Notes: generated by a model not told the origin, from the letters alone. A DNA stretch of 7,980 nucleotides from Alphaproteobacteria bacterium UBA1908 (GCA_002337525.1 DDGG01000006.1:45318-53297); one strand, 5' to 3'. Positions 1 through 7,231 are shown, numbered from the stretch's first letter. A program made the numbers and translations.

Positions 1-30
1 GAAGGGTTCGCGTTTTTCACAGAAGTATTG

Positions 31-66
31 TGGATTCTTCGCTCGCTACGCTCGCTCTGAATGACG
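31..66. repeat. GC-rich dispersed-repeat-like element
   Basis: This GC-rich stretch starts TGGATTCTTCGC and ends TCTGAATGACG. It contains a direct near-duplication of CGCTCGCT around a central TACG (41-57). It stands out against the AT-rich intergenic background. It resembles the widespread intergenic repeat type of host-associated proteobacteria that begins GGATT, carries a CGCTACGCTC-like core and ends AATGACG. That resemblance is from memory; copy number elsewhere in the genome cannot be seen here. No reading frame explains it. Confidence 0.55.
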
Positions 67-141
67 AAGCGGGATAGGTCCACTCTGAATGACGGCAGGG
101 TAGGGCTCACCTTTAATGACGGCAGGGTAGGGCCCATTCTG
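59..141. repeat. 27/28-bp degenerate tandem repeat
   Basis: Three consecutive units begin at about 59, 87 and 114, each starting (G)AATGACG. A fourth start (GAAAC) at 141 is already diverged. Units two and three share AATGACGGCAGGGTAGGGC exactly, while unit one reads AATGACGAAGCGGGATAGG. Spacing is 28 then 27 bp. The array continues directly from the 3' end of the dispersed element at 31-66, so it probably arose by local amplification of that element's AATGACG end. The rest of 1-277 shows nothing gene-like. Confidence 0.6.
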
Positions 142-277
142 AAACCATTGAGAAATTAAGAATCCTTTTTGTCACTAAAAATAAAGAGGTTTCCCAAAGG
201 TTTTTCAGTCTTGTCTCTTTATTGAGGCTTCTGAATAGATTTAGGTTTGAAAAACTCTTCTGTTCTTTATTTTTGTT

Positions 278-1240
278 TTACGACATTGATATCGTTCCTT
301 TTACACCCGTGACATATAGTGTTTTATCTTCAAAAGTGGCAAGAGGAAGGGAAAGGGCATTCTTACTATTTTCAACAATTAACTTTGAAAATGTAACTTT
401 TTGATTTTCTAAGATACGATTTAAATTCTGGGCAAGAGCTTTAGCAGCATTTTCTACATTTGTTTTGTTGGCGCCTCCAATATTTCCTGTATGGATTCGC
501 ATAAGAGAAATATGAGGATCCCCACCCTGTTGAATCATTATTGGATCAACAGGCTCAATAATGGCAACAATCCATATACTGCTGTCAGCAGAAAAAGTTT
601 TAACTTCCTTAATAGATAAGTTTCCCTGATCGATGATATTTTTTGAAAAACGGACAAACTTAAGAAATTCAAAACCTGCTACATAGTTATTTATTATTTT
701 TTCTTGAGAGGCTTTCAATGTCTCTATGACCTCATTATTATTTATATGATCTCCACGGATAATTTTCATATACAATTTTTTGATTTCGCTTATCAAGTTT
801 TGATAATTTGTATATTTAGTACTAGATTGTGGTACATTTCTCAAAATTAGAGATTCATTTTCATGAACAGTATTGATGACTTCCAAAATATGATTAAGGG
901 ATTGTTTAAGTCCTTCTTCTTTTATTATGGATGGATTGCTTTGGTTTCTCTTATTGATGGAATAAGTTTTAGGGACTTCTAAAGTCATATGTAATTGGTT
1001 CCCCGGGATCATTTGAATGACCTGGGCGATTTTGTGATCGTTTGGCATTGCATTTTCAATAGCAGTCTTAAATTTTTCCGGTACGTTTTCCAAAACTGCC
1101 TCAAGACGCTGAACGGTTCCATGATCTGGTTTTAAACTGGAAAAAAGAGCCCACGTATTTGAAAAAGAAAAGAAGGTAACACAAAAAATTGTTAGAAAAG
1201 AAACTTTTATAAAAGACATTTTTTTAAAAAATAATAACAT
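278..1240 (-). CDS. Exported 2H phosphoesterase-like protein
   Basis: The product is about 320 residues. The frame stays open to a TTG at 1288, but the ATG at 1240 is a better start; a further ATG lies at 1219. From 1240 the N-terminus is a clear Sec signal peptide: two lysines, MSFIK, a hydrophobic run (FLTIFCVTFFSF), then SNTWA with likely cleavage at about residue 31. The mature part has two HxT/Sx motifs, HMTL at about residue 84 preceded by GNQL, and HISL at about residue 243 preceded by GGDP. Paired HxTx motifs in beta-strands are the catalytic signature of the 2H phosphoesterase superfamily (LigT, cyclic phosphodiesterases, AKAP18-type), which act on 2',3'-cyclic or 2',5'-linked nucleotides. 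The gap of about 159 residues is longer than in LigT and implies a helical insertion. The substrate is unknown. The gene is divergent from murJ-1 and more AT-rich than it. The family call is moderate; the export call is firmer. Confidence 0.6.
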   Translation of the reverse strand: MLLFFKKMSFIKVSFLTIFCVTFFSFSNTWALFSSLKPDHGTVQRLEAVLENVPEKFKTAIENAMPNDHKIAQVIQMIPGNQLHMTLEVPKTYSINKRNQSNPSIIKEEGLKQSLNHILEVINTVHENESLILRNVPQSSTKYTNYQNLISEIKKLYMKIIRGDHINNNEVIETLKASQEKIINNYVAGFEFLKFVRFSKNIIDQGNLSIKEVKTFSADSSIWIVAIIEPVDPIMIQQGGDPHISLMRIHTGNIGGANKTNVENAAKALAQNLNRILENQKVTFSKLIVENSKNALSLPLATFEDKTLYVTGVKGTISMS

Positions 1241-1392
1241 AATATATATCCCATTCTGGCTTCGAAGTAATAAGTACTTTATCAGCAAAGTATTTAAAAA
1301 AAGTGAATCATGCTTATGAACTCTTCAAATTTGTTTTCGTTTCCTGAAACAAACTCTTGTGACTTTGAAAGCATCCGTTTAGGGTAATTTCT
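1241..1392. promoter_or_regulatory. Divergent intergenic region with inverted repeat
   Basis: This gap separates the divergent 2H-like gene and murJ-1, so it should hold promoters for both. I see no convincing -35/-10 pair for either gene. It contains an inverted repeat, TTTGTTT (1330-1336) and AAACAAA (1347-1353), with an inner perfect GTTTC-CT-GAAAC hairpin (1339-1350). This could be an operator or a transcript structure; there is no direct evidence for either. murJ-1 has a Shine-Dalgarno-like TAGGG ending about 8 bases before its ATG. Confidence 0.3.
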
Positions 1393-2940
1393 ATGAAACT
1401 TTTTCGTTCTGCTGCAACAATTGGAGGCCTAACAGGAATAAGCCGGATTCTGGGGCTTATTCGTGATATGCTGATGGCTGCTTTTTTGGGAGCTGGCCCT
1501 GTTGCAGATGCCTTTTTTGTCGCCTTTAAATTGCCAAATTTTTTCAGGCGACTTTTTGCAGAAGGCGCCTTTAATGCAGCTTTTATTCCTTATTTTTCAA
1601 GACTTTATTCAGAGTCAGGGCTTCGGCAAGCTGTCAGAAATGCCGAGCAAATCTTTGCAGTTTTATTATGTAGCTTGCTTGTTCTAGTCAGTGTGGTGGA
1701 AGGGGGATTGCCCTGGTTTTTATACCTTATTGCCCCTGGTTTTTCTGAAACACCAGAGCGTTTTCAGCTTGCTCTTGATCTGACGCGGTTAACATTTCCC
1801 TATATTCTTTTCATTTCCCTGGCGGCGTTTTATACGGGGATGCTAAATGCACTTGGCCGTTTTGCGGCAGGGGCTGCTACCCCGGTTCTTTTGAATATTT
1901 TCATGATTGGGGCAACTCTTATTGGGGCTGCCGGCTTTTTTCCAACAGGGTATTCTCTGGCGTGGAGTATTCTTCTGGCAGGTATCGCGCAGTGGGTATG
2001 GTTGATTATTGCTGCAAGACATGCGGGACTTAAACTGACTTTTAAAAAACCAGGGTTATCTCCGGCAGTGCGTCATGTTTTAAAAGCTATGGTGCCAGGT
2101 GCTCTGGGGGCTGGTGTTATGCAGATTAACCTTCTTGTGGATACGATTTTGGCGTCTTTTTTGCCTGTTGGCGCTATTTCATATTTATTTTATGCAGATC
2201 GTTTTAATCAGTTACCGTTGGGAATGATTGGTATTGCGATGAGCACAGCCTTACTGCCTTTACTGTCACAACATCTTCAAAAAAATCGTCTTCAGGAAGC
2301 TCAATGGGTTCAAAACAGAGCGATAGAGTATGCTTTGATCCTGACGCTGCCGGCGGCTCTTGCATTAATGGCATTGGCACCTTTGCTTTTCTCTGTTCTT
2401 TTCGAACGAAAAGCATTTGGGGTAGAACAAGTTCAGGAAACTTCAGCTGTTTTGGCTGCTTTTTCAACGGGGTTGCCTGCCTATGTTGGTGTGAAAATCT
2501 TTTCAACCAGTTTTTTTGCCCGTTATGATACCAAAACACCCGTTAAGATTGCAGTGATTTCAATGATGGCGAACATTGCCATGAATCTAATTTTTATGCC
2601 TTTGCTGGCACATGTAGGGATTGCTTTGGCAACGTCGTTATCCTCCTGGATTAATTTGTTAGGGTTGGTTTTTGTTTTAAAAAGGCAAAAACTTTTATCT
2701 GCTGATGAACGGTTGCGGCGGAAGATCCCCCGTATTTTGGTTGCTTCCTGTTTAATGTTCGGGGGGCTTCTTGTGTTGCGTGACAGCTTACCTGTAGCAG
2801 GCTTGGGCTTTTTGATGAAGTTTTTGGTTTTGGGTAGTATTGTTGCCGGGGGTTTGACCCTATACCTTGTCACAGCTTTTTTCCTGAAAGCTATTACAGT
2901 TAACGAGTTGAAAGGGTTATTTAGGAAGTCGGCATCCTGA
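1393..2940 (+). CDS. murJ: Lipid II flippase MurJ, copy 1
   Basis: This 515-residue polytopic membrane protein of the MOP/MviN family has the usual length. MurJ moves undecaprenyl-linked lipid II across the inner membrane for peptidoglycan synthesis. Recognition rests on the N-terminus (SRILGLIRD, then FKLPNFFRRLFAEGAF), on FYADRFNQLPLG near residue 270, and on the DTKTPVKIA segment. Residues needed for function in E. coli MurJ are present at the same numbers: R18, R24, A29, D39 and R52. R270 is matched in the ADR motif, but the residue matching E273 is Gln, as I recall from other alphaproteobacterial homologues. TAGGG upstream serves as ribosome binding site and ATG 1393 fits the family start exactly. 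A second, diverged copy follows in tandem. The chromosomal murJ–trpS neighbourhood is common in Alphaproteobacteria, here with an extra copy inserted. The family assignment is firm. Confidence 0.95.
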   Translation: MKLFRSAATIGGLTGISRILGLIRDMLMAAFLGAGPVADAFFVAFKLPNFFRRLFAEGAFNAAFIPYFSRLYSESGLRQAVRNAEQIFAVLLCSLLVLVSVVEGGLPWFLYLIAPGFSETPERFQLALDLTRLTFPYILFISLAAFYTGMLNALGRFAAGAATPVLLNIFMIGATLIGAAGFFPTGYSLAWSILLAGIAQWVWLIIAARHAGLKLTFKKPGLSPAVRHVLKAMVPGALGAGVMQINLLVDTILASFLPVGAISYLFYADRFNQLPLGMIGIAMSTALLPLLSQHLQKNRLQEAQWVQNRAIEYALILTLPAALALMALAPLLFSVLFERKAFGVEQVQETSAVLAAFSTGLPAYVGVKIFSTSFFARYDTKTPVKIAVISMMANIAMNLIFMPLLAHVGIALATSLSSWINLLGLVFVLKRQKLLSADERLRRKIPRILVASCLMFGGLLVLRDSLPVAGLGFLMKFLVLGSIVAGGLTLYLVTAFFLKAITVNELKGLFRKSAS

Positions 2941-3001
2941 TACAGAAGAGGATGGGCAACACCGAAAAAATCTTGTATAGGTATTTTTTTCATTTTGCCG
3001 G

Positions 3002-3032
3002 CCCTTTTAACAAGTTAAGAAGGGTATTTTAG
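3002..3032 (+). terminator. Hairpin with short T-run between murJ copies
   Basis: CCCTTTTAAC (3002-3011) and GTTAAGAAGGG (3014-3024) pair as a 10-bp stem with one bulged base and a 2-base AA turn. TATTTTAG follows directly. The stem ends in three G-C pairs, but the T-run is short. It could be a weak rho-independent terminator or an attenuator that reduces read-through from murJ-1 into murJ-2. It could also be an RNA-stabilising structure at the 3' end of murJ-1 mRNA. Confidence 0.4.
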
Positions 3033-3069
3033 GGAAACACATCAAGGAAGAATGGGGTCACAAGAGCCA

Positions 3070-4623
3070 ATGAAGCTTATTCGTTCTATTGCAACAGTCG
3101 GGTTTTACACCCTTGGTAGTCGCTTATTTGGTTTTTTACGCACAACTTTGATGGCAGGTTTTTTAGGAACAGGTGTCCTGGCAGATGCCGCGGCTCTTGC
3201 TCTTAAAATTCCCTCTTTATTGCGAAGAATCTTTGCAGAAGGTGCGATGAACGCCGCTTTTGTACCAACTTTTTCTAAGTATCTGACAAGTGAGGGCTCA
3301 GAATCTGCACGAAGTTATGCAGAAGAAATCTTATCACTTTTGCTTTTTATTCTGACTCTTTTAGTGATCGTGGTCGAGGTTTTTATGCATAAGCTCGTTC
3401 CTTTCTTTTTACCAGGCTTTAAAGATGACCCCGAGCGCCTTTCCTATGTCATTGATTTTACGCGTATCACCTTTCCCTTTATTTTATTTATTTCGTTGAC
3501 GGCCCTTTACAGTGGTGTTTTAAATTCTTTGGAAAAATTTGCAGCAGTTGCCTCCTCTCCCATGATGGGAAATATTGCAATTATCGTTGTTGCCTTTGCC
3601 TTGCTGGATGTTACTCCTACAGCAGGGCATGCCTTTTCCTATGGAATAATTGCCTGTGGTATTATTCAGTGGGTGTGGGTTTTAGTCCCAACGCATCGGC
3701 AGGGCATGCGTTTGCGGTTGCGCTGGCCAAAATTGTCTCCGCGTGTGCGGCACTTTTTCATTTTAATGGGACCTGCGGCAGCAGGATCCGGTGTTGTTCA
3801 AATCAATATTTTTCTGGATATGTTAATTGCATCCTACTTGCCAACAGGAGGGATCTCGTTCCTGAACTATGCAGAAAGATTGAATCAGTTGCCTTTAAGT
3901 ATGTTGGGAACGGCGGTAGGGACGGCTCTCCTTCCTCTTTTATCAAAGCAGCTTAAGAAAAATCAGTATAACGAGGCAATGGAAAGCCAGAATTTGGCTC
4001 TTGAATATTCAATTCTTTTTACAACGCCGGCCTTACTTGGGTTGATGGTTCTGGGAGAGCCTATTGTCAAAGTTCTTTATGAACACGGGAAATTTTCCAC
4101 TTATGATACCCTTGAAACAACAAAGACATTGATGGCATTAGCATCGGGGCTTCCTGCCTATATCATGATCAAAATTTTTTCCACGAGCTTTTTTGCGCAA
4201 GAAGATACGAAAACACCTGTTCTTGTTGCTTTGGGGTCGGTTTTTCTAAATCTGGGGTTGAATCTTTTGTTTATTAAACCATTTGCTCATGTAGGTCTTG
4301 GGCTTGCAACATCTTTTGCGGCTTGGATGAATGCTGTTTTATTGGGGTATCTTTTGAAGAAAAGATCACTTTTCATTCTGAACAACCGCATCAAGCGTTT
4401 TTTGCCGCGTGCCTTGATCAGCACAGCCTTAACAGGGATTGTTTTCTGGGGAATGATGCCATTTTTAAATAACCTCATTCAAAGTGGGAAAAGTCTTCAG
4501 ATCCTGGCTTTACTGATGACAGTTATTCTTGGCATAGGTCTTTTTACTATTTTTTCGATGATAACAGGAGCTCTTGATATGAAAGACCTTCGTTTTCAGT
4601 TTTCCAATAAAAAATCACTGTAG
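3070..4623 (+). CDS. murJ: Lipid II flippase MurJ, copy 2 (tandem paralogue)
   Basis: This is a second full-length MurJ/MviN-family protein, 517 residues from ATG 3070. That start is chosen because MKLIRSIATVG aligns with the first residue of copy 1. An in-frame ATG at 3052 would add six residues and has AAGGA only three bases upstream, so it remains an alternative. By hand, 33 of the first 60 residues match copy 1 without gaps, so the duplication is old. R18, R24, A29, D39 and R52 are all kept, as is the arginine in YAERLNQLP. The Asp after R24 (RD in copy 1) is Thr here. FSTSFFAQEDTKTPV matches the equivalent segment of copy 1. The frame is intact over its whole length, which argues for selection. 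It may be a second flippase, or a variant tuned to another lipid-linked substrate. It is closely coupled to trpS. Confidence 0.9.
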   Translation: MKLIRSIATVGFYTLGSRLFGFLRTTLMAGFLGTGVLADAAALALKIPSLLRRIFAEGAMNAAFVPTFSKYLTSEGSESARSYAEEILSLLLFILTLLVIVVEVFMHKLVPFFLPGFKDDPERLSYVIDFTRITFPFILFISLTALYSGVLNSLEKFAAVASSPMMGNIAIIVVAFALLDVTPTAGHAFSYGIIACGIIQWVWVLVPTHRQGMRLRLRWPKLSPRVRHFFILMGPAAAGSGVVQINIFLDMLIASYLPTGGISFLNYAERLNQLPLSMLGTAVGTALLPLLSKQLKKNQYNEAMESQNLALEYSILFTTPALLGLMVLGEPIVKVLYEHGKFSTYDTLETTKTLMALASGLPAYIMIKIFSTSFFAQEDTKTPVLVALGSVFLNLGLNLLFIKPFAHVGLGLATSFAAWMNAVLLGYLLKKRSLFILNNRIKRFLPRALISTALTGIVFWGMMPFLNNLIQSGKSLQILALLMTVILGIGLFTIFSMITGALDMKDLRFQFSNKKSL

Positions 4624-4634
4624 GAGTTTTTGCA

Positions 4635-5639
4635 ATGACCAAACGTATTTTATCCGGGGTCCAACCCAGTGGTGCCCTAACGTTGGGGAATTATTTGGGA
4701 GCTTTAAAGAACTGGCAGTCTCTTCAAGAAAACCACGATTGTCTTTTTTGTATTGTTAATCTTCATGCTATTACTGTTCCTGTCGAACCGGATGCTCTCA
4801 GAAAGCAAACCCTTGAAATTGCAGCGACGTATTTAGCATGTGGTATTGATCCGGTTCAAAGTCATATTTTTGTACAAAGTCATGTTCCTGCCCATGCAGA
4901 ATTAGGGTGGGTTTTGGGTTGTAAAACGCCGATGGGGTGGCTGAATCGAATGACTCAGTTCAAGGACAAAGCGGGTAAGCACAAAGAAAAAGCATCCCTG
5001 GGGCTTTATGGATATCCAACCTTGCAGGCGGCTGATATTTTACTGTACCAGGCGGATGGTGTACCCGTGGGAGATGATCAAAAACAACATATCGAGTTAA
5101 CACGTGATATTGCAATGAGTGTCAACAGCGCTTATGGAAAAGACCTTTTTACTGTTCCAGAACCGATGATTGAAAAAACCGCTGCTCGTATTATGAGTTT
5201 GCGGGATGGAACGAAAAAAATGTCTAAATCCGACCCTTCCGATTTTTCCAGATTAAATTTAACAGACAGTGCTGACGAGATTCGTCTGAAAATCAAAAAG
5301 GCAAAAACAGATTCAGGTCCTTTGCCTGAAACACTGGAAGGACTTAAGGATCGTCCTGAAGCTAAAAATCTTGTGGCTATTTTTGCGAGTCTTTCAAAAC
5401 AATCAGAAGAAGACGTTTGTCGTCAATATGCGGGGGCGCCTTTTTCTGTTTTCAAACCAGATCTCGCAGATCTTGCCGTTGAGGTGCTAGCACCGACTGG
5501 CGAGTCAATCAAAAAATATTTAAAAGAGACCTCTGAACTTGAAAGGCATCTTAAGAGAGGAGCTGATTACGCCAATGAGATTGCAGAAAAAACCTTAAAA
5601 GATGTTTTTGAAACTATTGGGTTTTTACCTCGCTTGTAA
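4635..5639 (+). CDS. trpS: Tryptophanyl-tRNA synthetase
   Basis: This class I aminoacyl-tRNA synthetase charges tRNA-Trp with tryptophan using ATP in the cytoplasm. At 334 residues it has the normal bacterial TrpRS length. The N-terminal SGVQPSGALTLGNYLGAL holds the HIGH-type signature (TLGN, residues 16-19). LNRMTQFKDK lies at about 113-122. YPTLQAADILLYQAD (127-141) supplies the Asp expected to bind the tryptophan amino group, and VPVGDDQKQHIELTRDIA follows. The KMSKS loop is intact at 195-199. The Shine-Dalgarno AGGAG (4622-4626) overlaps the murJ-2 stop codon and sits 8 bases before ATG 4635, which indicates co-transcription and probable translational coupling with murJ-2. Nothing in the sequence suggests a TRAP- or T-box-type control element. 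Confidence 0.97.
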   Translation: MTKRILSGVQPSGALTLGNYLGALKNWQSLQENHDCLFCIVNLHAITVPVEPDALRKQTLEIAATYLACGIDPVQSHIFVQSHVPAHAELGWVLGCKTPMGWLNRMTQFKDKAGKHKEKASLGLYGYPTLQAADILLYQADGVPVGDDQKQHIELTRDIAMSVNSAYGKDLFTVPEPMIEKTAARIMSLRDGTKKMSKSDPSDFSRLNLTDSADEIRLKIKKAKTDSGPLPETLEGLKDRPEAKNLVAIFASLSKQSEEDVCRQYAGAPFSVFKPDLADLAVEVLAPTGESIKKYLKETSELERHLKRGADYANEIAEKTLKDVFETIGFLPRL

Positions 5640-5666
5640 GATGTTGTCTGGATTTGAGTATTTTTG

Positions 5667-5692
5667 AAAGAGAAGGCTCTTTAAGAGGGAGG
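5667..5692 (+). promoter_or_regulatory. Alternative hairpins ahead of hprK start
   Basis: In the 64-bp trpS–hprK gap, AAAGAG (5667-5672) pairs with CTCTTT (5677-5682) around an AAGG loop. The same CTCTT can instead pair with AAGAG (5683-5687), which leads straight into the purine-rich ribosome binding site GAGGGAGG (5685-5692). The two pairings exclude each other, so the site could modulate initiation. The stems are short and this may be chance in purine-rich sequence. Confidence 0.25.
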
Positions 5693-5703
5693 AAAAGTGC
5701 TTT

Positions 5704-6132
5704 ATGAACACCCGTCTAGTTCATGGAACATCTCTGATCGTGAGGGGGAAAGGTTTTTTGATTCAAGGGCCTTCCGCGGTTGGTAAGTCCGATTTGGCAT
5801 TGCGTCTTTTATATGAAGCGGATGGCATTTTAATCTCGGATGATTATACGGATGTGAAGGAAATTGATGGCAAGTGGCAGTTGAGTTCTCCTAAAGCAAC
5901 AAAAGGTATATTAGAAGTGCGCGGTCTTGGTCTTGTTGTCTTGCCTGATCATCAAAAGGTTGAGACAGGTCCCCTTGATTTTGTAATCACTCTTTCAGAT
6001 TCTCCGTTAAGGAGGTTACCTGAGCCTGAACAGTGCTCTATTTTTAAGGTCCCTTTATATTCAATGACTTCTTTTGAACCTTCCCTTATTTCAAAAATTT
6101 TGGTTTTGGCGAATAACCTCTCTTTTTTATAA
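5704..6132 (+). CDS. hprK: HPr kinase/phosphorylase, short C-terminal-domain form
   Basis: This 142-residue protein corresponds to the catalytic C-terminal domain alone, the form usual in Alphaproteobacteria; Firmicutes HprK is about 310 residues. HprK phosphorylates a serine of HPr or NPr and can reverse this, setting the phosphorylation state of the PTS. Visible motifs are His7-Gly8, Walker A GPSAVGKS (22-29), Asp46-Asp47 in LISDDYTDV, and the family signature GILEVRGLGL (68-77). PLRRLPEPE (101-109) and VPLY (116-119) follow, as in alphaproteobacterial homologues. The strong GAGGGAGG ribosome binding site lies 11 bases before the ATG, slightly far. The gene follows trpS by 64 bp and is probably in the same transcription unit. 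Unlike the usual alphaproteobacterial arrangement, no chvI/chvG, rapZ, EIIA or HPr gene adjoins it within this window. Confidence 0.88.
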   Translation: MNTRLVHGTSLIVRGKGFLIQGPSAVGKSDLALRLLYEADGILISDDYTDVKEIDGKWQLSSPKATKGILEVRGLGLVVLPDHQKVETGPLDFVITLSDSPLRRLPEPEQCSIFKVPLYSMTSFEPSLISKILVLANNLSFL

Positions 6133-6182
6133 GGTAGCTTACTCTGCTTTTTCTCCAATAATTATAATGCCGTCAAATTTTG

Positions 6183-7067
6183 TTAAATTTCATTCGTATT
6201 GATGGTTAGAGGAGTTTCAAAATAGTCATGGCCAAATAGAAAAGAGCCAACATCAGCTTTTGAACCAGCGACTATACCTTGATTTTTAAGAAGATTAATT
6301 ACTGAAGTTCTTTTGGTATCAAGTGCAAAACAAAGGATGTCGTACTTATCTTCACTTTCTACTCCGGCTTTTTGGATTCTCTGGAGCAGTTGAGAGCCCT
6401 GTAAAGCTCCCAGGTTAATATGCGCAAGATTCATTTTTTTGTTTTCAGATATAAATTGAAGATCTTTACAGCCTTGATTGCTAATAACCATTTTTGACTC
6501 TGGTTTGGGAGATAAATTCAATAAATTGAGATTTTCATCAAAAAAAGGGAAGGTCCTGATTTTTTTTAATTTTTGCGGTTCTATCATATAGATCATGACT
6601 GTACCGAGATGTTTTACTTTTTTATGAAGTGAGTTTTTTTCTTTAAACCCTCTTAAGATACTTCCTTTTTTTCCTGCCATGCTAACAAAAAAAATCAGGT
6701 CAGGAAGTTCATAAAATGCTATGGCTTTTGAGTTGGAAAAAAGGTCGCTTATAAACGTTTCCATCGCTTTGTACTGATGTAGCCTATAATCAATTTTAAG
6801 GTCACCAAGGTAAATAGCTTTTAACGTTTCTGATCTAAATTCAACTTTTTTTTTAACAAGTGCGATAACTGCTTTGATTTGGTTGTCTTTGTATCCAAGA
6901 AAAAAACAAGTTTCTCCTATTTTGTCATAAAAAGCTGTGTAGTCTTTTCCATGAGAAATATAAAAAAATCTTTTTGAATCAAATGGATAGATAAATTGTT
7001 CTTCGAATTTTAATAATTCGTCTTGAAGGGGTCTGAGCTCTGATGATTTTAAAAACGAGTATTGCAT
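6183..7067 (-). CDS. GNAT-like acyltransferase, degenerate acyl-CoA loop
   Basis: The product is 294 residues from ATG 7067. The frame opens further to a TTG at 7088, which lacks a better ribosome binding site; AGG lies 6 bases before ATG 7067. The N-terminal half resembles GNAT-family proteins. YISHGKDYTAFY (about 36-47) is followed by GETCFFLGYKDNQIKAVIAL, which fits the paired central strands. AIYLGDLKIDYRLHQYKAM (84-102) then fits the strand-turn-helix that normally carries the acyl-CoA loop. The usual R/Q-x-x-G-x-G/A is not present: after DYR come LHQYKA, so CoA binding may be lost or altered. A late segment (FALDTKRTSVINLLKNQG, about 247-264) could be the end of a second GNAT-like repeat. 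No signal peptide or membrane segment is seen. The gene converges on hprK with a 50-bp gap and is more AT-rich than it. Substrate is unknown; the fold call is by eye. Confidence 0.5.
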   Translation of the reverse strand: MQYSFLKSSELRPLQDELLKFEEQFIYPFDSKRFFYISHGKDYTAFYDKIGETCFFLGYKDNQIKAVIALVKKKVEFRSETLKAIYLGDLKIDYRLHQYKAMETFISDLFSNSKAIAFYELPDLIFFVSMAGKKGSILRGFKEKNSLHKKVKHLGTVMIYMIEPQKLKKIRTFPFFDENLNLLNLSPKPESKMVISNQGCKDLQFISENKKMNLAHINLGALQGSQLLQRIQKAGVESEDKYDILCFALDTKRTSVINLLKNQGIVAGSKADVGSFLFGHDYFETPLTINTNEI

Positions 7068-7231
7068 TATAGCCTGTGTCCGATACAAATTTTGCTGTGA
7101 AATAAAGTGAGTCTTTTCTTCAATTCTATTATATTGATATGCTCTTTAATTACTATTCAACGATAGAAGAAGTATTAAAAGACAACAAGAATTTTTAAAA
7201 GAAAAAAGAGTTTGTTTCAATTTTTAGAATA

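Noticed and set aside
181..222. ATAAAGAG and CTCTTTAT inverted repeat downstream of the 2H-like gene, considered as a terminator
   Set aside because: The 26-base loop is too long, the stem is AT-rich and no T-run follows on the minus strand.
222..404. A 60-codon plus-strand open frame over the 3' end of the 2H-like gene
   Set aside because: It overlaps the better supported minus-strand gene and has a low-complexity Phe-rich start and no ribosome binding site.
1345..1358. TGAAACAAACTCTT upstream of murJ-1, also present on the minus strand at 7207-7220 upstream of the GNAT-like gene
   Set aside because: A single 14-base AT-rich match in 8 kb on two strands is close to chance, and the distances to the two start codons differ greatly.
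2965..2989. AAAAAAT and ATTTTTT inverted repeat after murJ-1, considered as a terminator
   Set aside because: The pairing consists only of A-tract against T-tract and has no G-C stem; the hairpin at 3002-3024 is a better candidate.
2204..2993. Antisense open frames of 111 and 156 codons inside murJ-1 and its 3' gap
   Set aside because: They lie opposite a clearly conserved MurJ frame, and their translations look like random antisense sequence with no recognisable domain.
7139..7198. Plus-strand 19-codon open frame MLFNYYSTIEEVLKDNKNF in the AT-rich gap
   Set aside because: There is no Shine-Dalgarno, and its length is within chance expectation. Conservation would be needed to support it.
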